Positions 35,624 to 45,000 are shown, counted from the first letter of the stretch. The stretch: 64,000 nucleotides of DNA from Paraburkholderia oxyphila NBRC 105797 (GCF_000685075.1 NZ_BAYD01000010.1:62001-126000); one strand, 5' to 3'. Translations and numbers: made by a program. Notes: a model not told the origin generated them from the sequence alone.

Positions 35624-37570
35624 ATGGCGTCCTGTACTCGAATACCTCGCGATTCTGACGCGGGCGAAAATCCCGATGCCAGAACGTCGCTGTGCGCGGG
35701 TCAAACGACTCGCAAAGTCGAGCTCCGCAGATTCGCAGAAATGGTGAATCCCTTTCTGGGACCCGTTGCAACACTCAGCACCGAGCAGAATCTATTAGTC
35801 AAACATAAATTATTGAAGTCGCTGTCCCGTCGAGCGCTATGTTGGACCGTGCTAGTGTCGGTTGGAGCCTCGCTGCTGTGCATCTATGGATCATGGATCA
35901 AAACGTCGGATAGCTATCGCTGGTTCCGTATCGCGTGGGTCCTGGGACTGTGGGGGATCGCCACTCCTCTGGCAGCATACTTACTGAAAAAGACCATGGC
36001 GCTCCCGAAGCACGCCAGCGTCAACGCGGTCGAGCAGATGCACTGGACATGGGCTGCAGCCGTCACATTGACATCGTTCTGGTGGGCGACGGGTAGCTTT
36101 GGGCTAACCCCACCCGATTTTTCGAGCCATGCGCCTTACATCAAATTGGCCAGTCTTGGCTTCCTCGAGTACACGCTAATCAGCCATACATTCACCTTGC
36201 TGCTGCTCGCCCCCAGTCTTCGGGCGAATTTAGGTTCATTCCTGCTCGGCGCTATCCCGTTCGGATTTAGCCTGGCCCCCCCTCTATTGATTTACCGGCC
36301 AGGAATGCTGGTTTTTTATACGTCCCAGCTCGTTGGCTATTGCTTCCTCGCCTGGTTTATTTTCTACACGCAGAAACGTGCATGTGTTAAAGAGATCATT
36401 CTCGATGAGGCGCGAGAGCGGGCGGAAGCGGCAAAGGCGGAGAAGAACCTGCTTATCGCGGCGATAAGCCATGACTTGCGCCAACCGCTCACCACGCTCG
36501 GCCTGAAGCTGAATTTCATCGAGCGGAGCATCAAATCGACCCGTCTGGTTGAAGACGTCTCGCTTGCGCAAAGGCAAGTGGATGCGATGGAAGGGATGAT
36601 TAACGGGGCCCTGGATATCTGCCGCCTCGAGTCCGGCACCTGGAATGTAGAAGTTCAGGAGGTGGCGCTGCCTTCCCTCTTACGCGGCATCGTCGTGGAT
36701 ATGCAACCGCTGGCTGAGGCGAAGGGGCTGAAGTTAAGACTCCATAGCCGCCCCTATCTGGTCCGTACCGATCGACATGCGCTGGACAGGATCGTCCGGA
36801 ATATGGTGATCAACGCGGTCCGTTACACGCCTTCCGGGCAGGGAGGCAAGACGGGGCATGTTCTGGTGAGTTGCCAGAGGCGAGACAGCCGCGTAAAGAT
36901 AAGCGTGTGGGACAACGGGATCGGTATTCCTGAAGGCAGGCAGGCGGATATCTTCAAGAGCTATGTACAGGTCGGTAATCCCGAGCGGAATCGCGAAAAA
37001 GGCTTCGGGCTGGGTCTGTCGATTGTCCAGGGGCTCGCGAACCTTCTGGGTCACAAACTGGAGGTGGACTCGACACCCGGGCGGGGATCGCGCTTTTCGG
37101 TTACGGTCCCGTTCATGGGACTCATACCGCCGGAGTTGCTCGAGGTTCAAACGGTTGAAGACGGCGACCCGGACTTGACCAATATGGTCGTGGCGATCAT
37201 CGAAGACAATCGCGACTTGAGGATCGAAATATCGATGCGCCTGATCGAGCATGGCTGCTACGTCGTGGCAGGGGCATCGTCATCCGACGTCATCGGGCAG
37301 TTGCGCATCGCGACTTTGGCAAGCGGCCCACACTTCATCCTCTCCGACTACCGGCTGGAAAACGAGGACGGTATTGCTGCGATCACGGCGGTCCGCGCGG
37401 CTACCGACACGTCGATCCCTGCGATCCTGTGGTCGGGCGACACCTCGTCAGCTGTGCTCAAGACAGTCGCCGTCAGTGGCATGAAGCTTTTGTCGAAACC
37501 GGTTTCTGAACGGACCTTATTGACCACACTTGCAAAACACAAGCCCAAAACGTCGGCCGAAGGCGCGTAA
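35624..37570 (+). CDS. Membrane hybrid histidine kinase, copy 2, intact receiver domain
   Basis: 648 residues, same architecture as the preceding gene: hydrophobic N-terminal region, HisKA with His283 (ISHDLRQPLTTLGLKL), HATPase_c and a receiver. Here the receiver is intact, with Asp575 in ILSDYRLENEDG, Thr in WSGDTSS and Lys-Pro in LLSKPVS. The ATG follows GGAGG, as in copy 1. The two genes are very similar from the HisKA domain onward and more divergent in the membrane sensor, as expected for a tandem duplication in which the input changes. A LuxR-type response regulator gene is convergent, 43 bases away. Confidence 0.93.
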   Translation: MASCTRIPRDSDAGENPDARTSLCAGQTTRKVELRRFAEMVNPFLGPVATLSTEQNLLVKHKLLKSLSRRALCWTVLVSVGASLLCIYGSWIKTSDSYRWFRIAWVLGLWGIATPLAAYLLKKTMALPKHASVNAVEQMHWTWAAAVTLTSFWWATGSFGLTPPDFSSHAPYIKLASLGFLEYTLISHTFTLLLLAPSLRANLGSFLLGAIPFGFSLAPPLLIYRPGMLVFYTSQLVGYCFLAWFIFYTQKRACVKEIILDEARERAEAAKAEKNLLIAAISHDLRQPLTTLGLKLNFIERSIKSTRLVEDVSLAQRQVDAMEGMINGALDICRLESGTWNVEVQEVALPSLLRGIVVDMQPLAEAKGLKLRLHSRPYLVRTDRHALDRIVRNMVINAVRYTPSGQGGKTGHVLVSCQRRDSRVKISVWDNGIGIPEGRQADIFKSYVQVGNPERNREKGFGLGLSIVQGLANLLGHKLEVDSTPGRGSRFSVTVPFMGLIPPELLEVQTVEDGDPDLTNMVVAIIEDNRDLRIEISMRLIEHGCYVVAGASSSDVIGQLRIATLASGPHFILSDYRLENEDGIAAITAVRAATDTSIPAILWSGDTSSAVLKTVAVSGMKLLSKPVSERTLLTTLAKHKPKTSAEGA

Positions 37571-37613
37571 AGGTGATGGCAGGGGACCAGGGAGCGCGGT
37601 GTAGCAGAGATCG

Positions 37614-38318
37614 TCACGGCAGTCGCGTATCGGCTTGCCCTCTTCCAAGGGCTAGCTCGGCGTTGACTCGAAGTGCCGCTTCAACGCGGTTTCTGACTTG
37701 AAGTTTGTCGTAAATAACACAAGAAACCTGCCTGACATGTCCCTCGGAAACGCCAAGCTCTCTTGCGATCTGTTTCCCCGAGAGGCCACGTGCAATGCAA
37801 CGCGCCAAGTCCCACTCTCGCGGAGAAAGCCCAAGGTGATGCTGATTCTGGCTAGCTGAGGGCGCTTGTGTCGAGCAGGCAAAGCGGAGCAAGACTTCTT
37901 CCGGGATCCAGAGCTCCCCTCCCAGAATCCTGCTCAGTCCAATGAACATTTTTTTGTGCGCGCCACCTTTCAACAGGATGCCTCGAGCGGCGTAGTCACG
38001 CATGCACATGCGCAAAATTTCCACTTCATGATCGCTTCCAGGCGCCAGTCCTGTGCAGATGACCACGGGAACGTTGGAGGGATTTCCGGCCTGGAAATGC
38101 TCGAGTGTCGCGGCGCCACGGTTCTCGCCATCGAGATTGAGATCCAGGAATACCAGGTCCGGTGGAGGCGTCTTGTTGACTTCTTCAAGCGCGCTGGCAA
38201 GCGTAAAGACGGGCGTGATGTCGATGGGGGTCGCGCTCAGCTCCGACGCGTGTGTTTGGACATATTCGGAAAGCGCGACACAAAGAATTTCGTGGTCATC
38301 GACCCATAGGATTTTCAT
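37614..38318 (-). CDS. LuxR/NarL-family response regulator
   Basis: 234 residues. The receiver domain has WVDDHE at the start, phospho-acceptor Asp59 in VFLDLNLDG, and Lys in GILLKGG. The C-terminal LuxR helix-turn-helix reads LSPREWDLARCIARGLSGKQ and IARELGVSEGHVRQVSCVIY. The conserved acidic residue of LSxRExxV is kept (SPREWD). It is convergent with the two hybrid kinases. Because only kinase copy 2 has a working receiver, I infer that this regulator is the soluble output of one or both kinases. Confidence 0.92.
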   Translation of the reverse strand: MKILWVDDHEILCVALSEYVQTHASELSATPIDITPVFTLASALEEVNKTPPPDLVFLDLNLDGENRGAATLEHFQAGNPSNVPVVICTGLAPGSDHEVEILRMCMRDYAARGILLKGGAHKKMFIGLSRILGGELWIPEEVLLRFACSTQAPSASQNQHHLGLSPREWDLARCIARGLSGKQIARELGVSEGHVRQVSCVIYDKLQVRNRVEAALRVNAELALGRGQADTRLP

Positions 38319-38689
38319 GGTCGCTTCTCCTCTTCATACATCCGAGAAAAGCAATCGATCGCACGCCACATTTGCGCGCAGCGATGCTTAAAATCTTAGC
38401 ATATCGGGGGGGCCACAGAACCTTTAGCACAGGGTGTGCCATGTTCGCGCCGTGTGCCGCGCCCCGGGTGGGACGCGGCATTGCACGATCGAGTCGGGCC
38501 TGCACGGTAGCCGCGCGCATGACCATGACCCGCGAAGTGGTGGTGGCGCGCCGACAGCTTCGCCGTCCATTGTCTGCGGCGTACCGACAGTTCGGGCCCT
38601 GCGCCGATGGGGGATTCCTGGACCAGCCAGCATGCCGTAGATCGCCGGGCCGGGCGCGCGGGAATCGGAAAGCCCGGCATAATAGGCCG

Positions 38690-38905
38690 ATGCAAGCTCA
38701 AGACCTTGAACGCCTTGTCAGCGTCACCATGCCCTTCGGCAAATACAAAGGCCGACTCATCGCCGACCTGCCCGGCAACTACCTTAACTGGTTTGCACGC
38801 GAGGGGTTTCCACGGGGCGAACTCGGCCGCCTGCTCGCGCTGATGCACGAGATGGACCACAACGGCCTGAAGGGCTTGCTCGAGCCGCTGCGCGAACGCG
38901 GGTAA
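38690..38905 (+). CDS. DUF3820 family protein
   Basis: 71 residues containing the whole family core: MPFGKYKGRLIADLPGNYLN, then WFAREGFPRGELGRLLALMH. DUF3820 proteins are short and widespread in proteobacteria and are described as putative quorum-sensing-regulated virulence factors; the fold resembles the MPFGKYKG segment found beside some exonucleases. I chose ATG 38690 because the family normally begins just before MPFGKYKG; the longer frame from 38252 is Arg-rich and unlike protein. Confidence 0.85.
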   Translation: MQAQDLERLVSVTMPFGKYKGRLIADLPGNYLNWFAREGFPRGELGRLLALMHEMDHNGLKGLLEPLRERG

Positions 38906-39092
38906 CGCCGGACACGCGCCATGGGCACAGCGGCTATACGCGCGGTGCCATAATGCGCACGCGCGTCCCGTAACGATGCAGCCCCACATCGACCCTGCAT
39001 GAGCGCTCTATCCCCATTTTTGCCCAGCCGCGAGCCCTGGAGTCGAAAGCGGTTATGCTTGAATGCAGAATGCCGAATCCCATTGACCTCTC

Positions 39093-39506
39093 GTGAACCC
39101 GCGCATCCCTCCCCCTTTGCCGCCTGCATGGCCCTTCCCGCCGAGCCGCGATGTCGCTGGCCGCAGGTTCGGCGAACTTGTCGCGGTTCAGTACTGCGGC
39201 GCTGAGGTGTGGCTCTGGAGGTGCAAATGCGGCGGCTATGTGAGCGCCAGGCTGGATGCGGTGGAGCGCGGCCAGACGCGGGATTGCGGCTGCCTCGAGC
39301 AGCGTCGGGTGTGGCGGTCGCGACCGGGCTCGCCCGCGCTGCGCGGCGGCGAGGTGTTCGGCCAGTTGACGACGGAGCGGTACGCTGGCAATGGCTTGTG
39401 GGTCTGCCGATGCGAATGCGGCGGAGAGGCGACCGTCAGTGCCGGGCGCCTGCGTTTGGGCCAGGCGCGTTCGTGCGGCCGCTGCTTTGGCGCTTCGAGC
39501 GACTGA
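39093..39506 (+). CDS. Hypothetical protein with two zinc-ribbon-like repeats
   Basis: 137 codons from a GTG start. Two similar units each follow a GRRFGELVAVQY or GGEVFGQLTTERY lead-in: WLWRCKCGGYVSARLDAVER followed by RDCGCL, and LWVCRCECGGEATVSAGRLR followed by RSCGRC. The CxCG...CGC spacing suggests four metal ligands per unit. Comparable single units occur in short phage-encoded proteins, so a phage origin is possible. The N-terminus is Pro-rich. No strong ribosome site is seen, so the exact start is uncertain. Confidence 0.55.
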   Translation: MNPRIPPPLPPAWPFPPSRDVAGRRFGELVAVQYCGAEVWLWRCKCGGYVSARLDAVERGQTRDCGCLEQRRVWRSRPGSPALRGGEVFGQLTTERYAGNGLWVCRCECGGEATVSAGRLRLGQARSCGRCFGASSD

Positions 39507-39583
39507 GCGGCACAGCCCGCCCAGTTGGGTCATGGCGTGAGCGGCCCGCTACCGGCCATGAACAGCCCATCGCCATTTACCGA

Positions 39584-40228
39584 TCAGGCACGGCCGCCTG
39601 ACTTGCGCCGCAGTAGCGAAACCATCTGTTCGATCATCTCATTCGGTAGCTTGCGTTCCCGAGCGATCGCCACGCTGTCGCGACCTGCTGAATCGGGAAT
39701 CGACGGATCCGCCCCGGCGCCGATCAACAGGGCCAGCGTGGCGAGCCGCTTGAGCCTCGCGGCGTAAAAGATCGGCGTCTCGCCATGGGCCTTGAGATTC
39801 AGCTCGGGTCTGGATTTCAACAGTGCGCGGCATACGCGTTCGTCGTCACGCCATACGGCCGCCCAAAGCGAATAGCTAGCGTTGGCGCCACGCTGCAGAA
39901 GGAACTCGACGAGAGGAAAATTCTCTCCACGGGCAACCGCATACCATAGCGGCGTGGCGCGAAAATCGCCTTCGTCCTCATCCATCGGCACGGCCTGTTC
40001 GAGATCCGCACCTGCATCGAGCAAGATCTTGACGGTCCTGATGCCATTCGGCTCGACCAGTTGTGGGCTGCTGCCAGGCTTCACCGAGCACGCCCAATGC
40101 AGAGCCGTTTTTCCATTGGGGTCACTTGCCGCGACGAGCTCCGGTGCCGCGCTCAATAATGCGGCGACGGTTGCCGAGTCCCAGATGCGGACTGCGGAGA
40201 ACAACGCTGTTCTGGAGGGCTTGCCCAT
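39584..40228 (-). CDS. Ankyrin-repeat protein
   Basis: About 214 residues from ATG 40228. Four to five ankyrin units are visible: DPNGKTALHWACSVKPG, VKILLDAGADLEQA, ATPLWYAVARGENFPLVEFL with LQRGANASYS, and GETPIFYAARLKRLATLALL with IGAGADPSIPDSAGRDSVAI. There is no signal peptide, so it is likely cytoplasmic and mediates protein-protein contacts. An acidic loop (MDEDEGDF) interrupts the third unit. No partner gene is evident. Confidence 0.85.
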   Translation of the reverse strand: MGKPSRTALFSAVRIWDSATVAALLSAAPELVAASDPNGKTALHWACSVKPGSSPQLVEPNGIRTVKILLDAGADLEQAVPMDEDEGDFRATPLWYAVARGENFPLVEFLLQRGANASYSLWAAVWRDDERVCRALLKSRPELNLKAHGETPIFYAARLKRLATLALLIGAGADPSIPDSAGRDSVAIARERKLPNEMIEQMVSLLRRKSGGRA

Positions 40229-40400
40229 TCTCGCTCCCGCACTCGACCGATCCCGCACTGATGCAATCAGGCGTCAACTGTCACGAAGTTTAGACCACTG
40301 GATGGCGATCAATTCTTGGTCGAGCCGTCCAATGGCTATTTATGGACGGCTGCGGCCCGGTGTGTTTGGCCGGAGTCGTTAAAATTGTGACCGATTTGAA

Positions 40401-40739
40401 TCAACGCATTTTCGGCTGCCTCGAGTCGGGCACGAAGTGCTCAAACGCCCCATCTCCATACGCTCGCTCCACTTTCGATATCACGACGTGGTATCCGCCG
40501 TACCATTTCCGGAACTGTCGCTTGGCGTCCAGATGCTGTGGAGCCGTGGCAAACGCCTTGAGCGATGCTTCGTCTCGCCAGTAATAACTGGCGTTCACCA
40601 AGCTTCCGTCGGCTGATCGCCAGGATTCCGCGCCGACAAAGCCGGGCAGGCTGGTCGCCACTTCATCGATCATGGCGCTCAGGCGGTGAAACTCCTCGTC
40701 GGCCTCGCCCGGCTTGTAGATAAAGGCTGCGATGTACAT
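40401..40739 (-). CDS. ABM-fold (antibiotic biosynthesis monooxygenase-like) protein
   Basis: 112 residues of dimeric alpha/beta-barrel type. MYIAAFIYKPGEADEEFHRL opens the first strand; LPGFVGAESWRSADGSLVNA and SYYWRDEASLKAFATAPQHL follow, the typical W-rich ABM pattern seen in heme-degrading or quinone-handling relatives. HLDAKRQFRKWYGGYHVVIS closes the barrel. The substrate is unknown. It lies 47 bases after the LysE gene on the same strand and may be co-transcribed with it. Confidence 0.8.
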   Translation of the reverse strand: MYIAAFIYKPGEADEEFHRLSAMIDEVATSLPGFVGAESWRSADGSLVNASYYWRDEASLKAFATAPQHLDAKRQFRKWYGGYHVVISKVERAYGDGAFEHFVPDSRQPKMR

Positions 40740-40786
40740 TCACGGTTCTCCATGCGATGGGGTTGGGCGCCGCTTCGTCTGGCGAC

Positions 40787-41416
40787 TCAAAGGGGGCGGG
40801 ACATCACGGCCAGCCGAACCGCCAGCAGCACCAGTAAAGCGGCCAGGCCGCGGGACTGGAGCCTGGCCGCTCCCGAGTGGCGGGCCAGGAAGCGGGACAC
40901 CGAGCCGCCAACAGCACCTAGCAGCGTGTGAAAAACCGTAGCGATAGCGGTCAGGGTACAGCCGAGCAGGGCCAACTGCTGCCCGACCGGGCCTTTGCCA
41001 GGATCGGCGAATTGCGGCAGAAAGACCATGAAGAACAGCAATGCCTTCGGATTCAACAGGCTGTTCAGCGCGCCGCGCACGAAGACCGAGCGCAGCGTTG
41101 ACTGGGACGCGGCCAGTTGCTCCAGTTCACCTGGCCGGCGCACGGCCTTGCAGGCCATCCACAGCAGGTAAGCCGCACCGGCGTAGCGGATCAGGTCGAA
41201 CGACGGTGGCCATGCCGCGACCACCGCGGTCACGCCGGTCGCCGTCAGCGCGGTGAGGATCAGGTCAGCCAGGCCAATGCCCAGCGCAGCCGCCGCGCCG
41301 CCTCCAGGCCCATAGGCCATGCCATGCACCATCACGAAAGCCATGTTCGGGCCGGGAGACAGCAAGAGCGCCATCACGGCGGCCGCGAAGACCAATAAGG
41401 TGGATGTCTCGATCAT
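40787..41416 (-). CDS. LysE/RhtB family amino-acid exporter
   Basis: 209 residues from ATG 41416, where the first membrane helix begins (LLVFAAAVMALLLSPGPNMA). SPGPNMAFVM is the family signature, followed by GLADLILTALTATG, YAGAAYLLWMACKAVR and NPKALLFFMVFLPQF. Six helices in all. Such proteins export amino acids or homoserine-like metabolites. It is divergent from a MocR-type regulator across an 82-base gap, a common pairing that suggests regulation by that protein. Confidence 0.92.
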   Translation of the reverse strand: MIETSTLLVFAAAVMALLLSPGPNMAFVMVHGMAYGPGGGAAAALGIGLADLILTALTATGVTAVVAAWPPSFDLIRYAGAAYLLWMACKAVRRPGELEQLAASQSTLRSVFVRGALNSLLNPKALLFFMVFLPQFADPGKGPVGQQLALLGCTLTAIATVFHTLLGAVGGSVSRFLARHSGAARLQSRGLAALLVLLAVRLAVMSRPL

Positions 41417-41498
41417 GCGGGGAGGCGTTTGCGTTGATGGAGGTCGCAGAGTAATCTTTGCCGGCGATACAAACAAAGAATTGTTCTAGATACATGCC

Positions 41499-42827
41499 AT
41501 GGGCGAATCCCGGTACAAATCCATCGTCGACGATCTGGCCTCCCGCATTCGCGCGGGCGCACTGCCGCCTGGCACGCGGCTGCCCACCATCCGCTCGCTG
41601 ATGAAGCTGCACGGCGTCGCCCTGGCGACCGCCTCGCGCGCGTATGGCGAACTTGAAGCCATCGGGCTGGTGGTCGGCGAAGTGGGCAGAGGCACGTTCG
41701 TGCGCGATACCTCGCTGCCGCGCGGGCTGGGGCTGGAGCAGAATCCGGCACCCTCCGGCGCAATCGACCTGACCTTCAACTACCCGTCGCTGCCGGGTCA
41801 GGTCGAGTTGCTGCGTACCGGGTTGCGCAACCTTGCGGCCTCCGGCGATCTCGATGCCCTGCTGCATTCCGCGCCGCAAGGCGGGCGCAGTCACGAACGC
41901 CAGACGATTGCCAGGCATCTGCGCAATCGCGGCATGCGGGTGCCCGGCGCACAGGTCCTGATCGTCAACGGTGCACAACAGGGACTGGCCGTGACCGTCA
42001 TGGGGCTGCTCCAGCCCGGCGACATCCTGGCGATTGACGCGTTGACCTACCCCGGGATGAAAGCGATGGCGCAGTTGCACCGGCTCGACCTCGCGCCGCT
42101 GCCCCCGCGCATGGGTGGCGGTCTGGATCTGGACCGGCTCGACGCACTGTGCCGCAAACGTCCCGTGCGCGCCCTCTATGCGATGCCGACGCTGCACAAC
42201 CCGCTAGGCTGGGTGATGAGCGAGCCGGACCGCGTTCGCCTGGCTGAACTCGCTGAGCGGCATGACTTTCTCATCATCGAGGACGGCGCCTACGCTTTCC
42301 TTGCCGAACCCGCACCCAAGCCTGTCTTCACGCACGCCCCCGACCGGACCGTCTACGTATCGGGGTTGTCAAAGAGCGTGGCATCGGGATTGAGGGTGGG
42401 GTTCGTGGCGGCGCCGGAGCGCCTGATGCCGGCGCTCGAGCGGGCCATTCGCGTGTCGACATGGAATACGCCCTCGCTCACCGTCGCCTTGGCGTGTCAG
42501 TGGATCGAAGGCGGGATCGTCGATACGCTCGAAGATCAAAAGCGCAAGGATGCGCGGCGCAGGCAGGTGCTGGCGCGCCGCATCTTGCGCGGCGCATCGA
42601 TCGTCGCGCACCCCAGGTCTTATTACCTGTGGCTCGAGCTGCCCGACGATCTGCGCGCCGACCGTGTCGCGGCCGATCTGGAGCGTGACGGCGTTCTGGT
42701 GACGACGGCCGAGCCGTTTTCGACCATGCCGAACGCGCCTCATGCACTTCGATTGGCAATCGGCTCGCTTTCGCTTGATGCGCTCGGCGATGCTTTGCAT
42801 AAAGTCGGCCGGGCCGTGATCGGCTGA
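41499..42827 (+). CDS. MocR-type GntR/aminotransferase fusion regulator
   Basis: 442 residues. The N-terminal winged helix (SRIRAGALPPGTRLPTIRSL, ATASRAYGELEAIGLV) is GntR-like. After a linker the body is a class I PLP-dependent aminotransferase fold with LIVNGAQQGLAVTVMGLLQP, TLHNPLG (cofactor contact), DFLIIEDGAY and the PLP Lys in YVSGLSKSVASGLRVGFVA. MocR proteins sense amino acids or PLP and control neighbouring genes. The divergent LysE exporter is the likely target. Full length, with no defects seen. Confidence 0.93.
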   Translation: MGESRYKSIVDDLASRIRAGALPPGTRLPTIRSLMKLHGVALATASRAYGELEAIGLVVGEVGRGTFVRDTSLPRGLGLEQNPAPSGAIDLTFNYPSLPGQVELLRTGLRNLAASGDLDALLHSAPQGGRSHERQTIARHLRNRGMRVPGAQVLIVNGAQQGLAVTVMGLLQPGDILAIDALTYPGMKAMAQLHRLDLAPLPPRMGGGLDLDRLDALCRKRPVRALYAMPTLHNPLGWVMSEPDRVRLAELAERHDFLIIEDGAYAFLAEPAPKPVFTHAPDRTVYVSGLSKSVASGLRVGFVAAPERLMPALERAIRVSTWNTPSLTVALACQWIEGGIVDTLEDQKRKDARRRQVLARRILRGASIVAHPRSYYLWLELPDDLRADRVAADLERDGVLVTTAEPFSTMPNAPHALRLAIGSLSLDALGDALHKVGRAVIG

Positions 42828-43024
42828 AGCCATCCGCGAAATCGCCGTCTCACATGCGGAAGGCATAAAACCAGGCGCCTGCGGCATTGTTTACACAGCA
42901 GGCGGCCCGGCGGGTAGGATGCGGGTTGTTGTACTGCTTGCCAGTTCACGATCCATCTCCGATTTTCTGAAGACGGACGACCTTCACGGTTTTGTGACTT
43001 CCAGACAGGGCTACAGAGCACACC

Positions 43025-44827
43025 ATGGACACAATGGACACGATGTACTCGATTCCTGACAGTTCCCGATTCTCTCTCGTCCTCATCAAACCGACCCATT
43101 ACGACGACGACGGCTATCCGATCCAGTGGCTCCGCTCGGTCATGCCTTCCAATACACTCGCTTGTATGTATGCGCTCGCTGATGACGCGCGAAAGCGAAG
43201 GCTGCTGGGCCCTGATGTTCACTTCGACATCGAAACATGCGACGAAACCAACCAGCGGGTGTGGCCAGAGCGCATCATTCGTGACCTGAAGGCAAAGGGC
43301 GGGAGATCAATGATTGGTCTGGTCGGTGTCCAGTCGAACCAGTACCCGCGCGCACTCGACCTCGCCCGCCAGTTCCGCGCCGCAGGCTTGCCGGTTGCGA
43401 TCGGTGGCTTCCACGTTTCTGGCTGCATCTCCATGCTGCCCAAGATGCCCACTGAGCTGAAGGAAGCACAAGCAATGGGGGTGGCGCTCTTCGCTGGGGA
43501 GGCCGAGGAACAGCGTTTTGATGAAGTCCTTCTCGACGCGTGGAATGGTGCAATGAAGCCCTTGTACAATTTCATGGACGCGTTGCCCTCGCTCGAAGGG
43601 GCTCCCCAGCCCTTCTTGCCGCGCAAGCATATCGAACGCACGGCAGGTACCTATACCTCGGTCGACCTCGGTCGTGGTTGCCCGTATCAGTGCTCGTTTT
43701 GTACCATCATCAACGTGCAGGGACACAAGAGCCGCTTTCGCACTCCCGACGATCTCGAGAAGATCATCCGCGAGAACGCAAAGCAGGGCATCGACCGGTT
43801 CTTCGTCACGGATGATAATTTCGCCCGCAACCACGACTGGGAGATCCTTCTCGACCGCGTCATCGAACTTCGGGAAAAGGAAGGCATTCATTGCGGCTTC
43901 ACGATCCAGGTCGACACGCTCTGTCACAAGATTCCAGGCTTCATCGAGAAGGCCACGCGCGCGGGTGTGCGTCGCGTGTTCATCGGGCTTGAGAATATCA
44001 ATCCCGAGAATCTGATCGCGGCGAAGAAGCGGCAGAACAAGATCACCGAATACCGCGCCATGCTGCAGATGTGGCGCGCTCACGGCGCGATTACCTACGC
44101 TGGCTATATCATCGGATTCCCGGCGGACACGAAAGAATCGATCCTGCGCGACATCGAGATCATCAAGCGTGAATTGCCGATCGACATTCTCGAATTCTTC
44201 ATGCTCACGCCGCTTCCGGGTTCCGAGGATCATCAGACGATGGTAAGGAACGCTGAATGGATGGACCCCGACATCAACAAATACGACACCAACCACCGCG
44301 TCACGCACCATCCGAAAATGTCGGACGCTGAATGGGAAGAAGCGTATCGGTGCGCCTGGAGCGCGTTCTACTCGTACGACCACATCCGCACGATCGTCAA
44401 GCGGGCAGCGCAGATCCCGAACGGCCGACCGAAGACAATCATGCGCACCATCGCCTGGTTCAGACTGATGATCGAGCACGAGGGTGTGCATCCGCTCGAA
44501 GGGGGTGCCCTGCGGATGAAACACCGCCGTGACCGCCGTTGGGGGCTGCCGGTCGAATCGCCGCTTCGCTTCTATCCGCGCTACTTGAGTGAGACCGCTC
44601 TCAAGATGACAAAATATCTGCGCTTCTACCTCAGGACAGAGGCCATGCTCAGGGAAGTCATAAAGGCACCGGATCGTTACGCCTACACGGATATCGCCAT
44701 CACGCCGCTGCAGCAAGAGGAGTTCGAGCAGCTTGGACTCTTTCACGCCACGAGCGGCGGCGAGGCAGCGCTGGCTGTCCACCACCGGCGTATTGCCATC
44801 CGGTCAGCGGGCCCTTCTGCAGCGTGA
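43025..44827 (+). CDS. B12-binding-domain-type radical SAM protein
   Basis: 600 residues. The N-terminal part resembles a cobalamin-binding Rossmann domain (GLVGVQSNQYPRALDLARQF, GLPVAIGGFHVSG), but the DxHxxG lower-ligand motif is not seen, so B12 binding is doubtful. The radical SAM core has the 4Fe-4S motif in CPYQCSFCT, a SAM-binding segment (TYAGYIIGFP) and FMLTPLPGSEDH. A ~150-residue C-terminal extension is Arg-rich and unassigned. The exact start is uncertain among three in-frame ATGs (43025, 43034, 43043). It stands alone; the substrate is unknown. Confidence 0.88.
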   Translation: MDTMDTMYSIPDSSRFSLVLIKPTHYDDDGYPIQWLRSVMPSNTLACMYALADDARKRRLLGPDVHFDIETCDETNQRVWPERIIRDLKAKGGRSMIGLVGVQSNQYPRALDLARQFRAAGLPVAIGGFHVSGCISMLPKMPTELKEAQAMGVALFAGEAEEQRFDEVLLDAWNGAMKPLYNFMDALPSLEGAPQPFLPRKHIERTAGTYTSVDLGRGCPYQCSFCTIINVQGHKSRFRTPDDLEKIIRENAKQGIDRFFVTDDNFARNHDWEILLDRVIELREKEGIHCGFTIQVDTLCHKIPGFIEKATRAGVRRVFIGLENINPENLIAAKKRQNKITEYRAMLQMWRAHGAITYAGYIIGFPADTKESILRDIEIIKRELPIDILEFFMLTPLPGSEDHQTMVRNAEWMDPDINKYDTNHRVTHHPKMSDAEWEEAYRCAWSAFYSYDHIRTIVKRAAQIPNGRPKTIMRTIAWFRLMIEHEGVHPLEGGALRMKHRRDRRWGLPVESPLRFYPRYLSETALKMTKYLRFYLRTEAMLREVIKAPDRYAYTDIAITPLQQEEFEQLGLFHATSGGEAALAVHHRRIAIRSAGPSAA

Positions 44828-45000
44828 ATCTGGCTTAAAGGACGCTCGGCATCGATTCGACCGCTGGCCAGACCGTTATCGAACTGCTTGGCCGTCAACG
44901 AACCTGACTTGTTGCAACCCGCAGCGGGGAGATTACAATTTATTGCGGCTGCACCCCGCGGCGACAAGTCGGTGTTCGCGTGCCTTCAATGGAGGTTCGT

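Noticed and set aside
43307..44785. 492-codon antisense frame over the radical SAM gene
   Set aside because: Mirrors the codon structure of the real gene; no recognisable domain on this strand.
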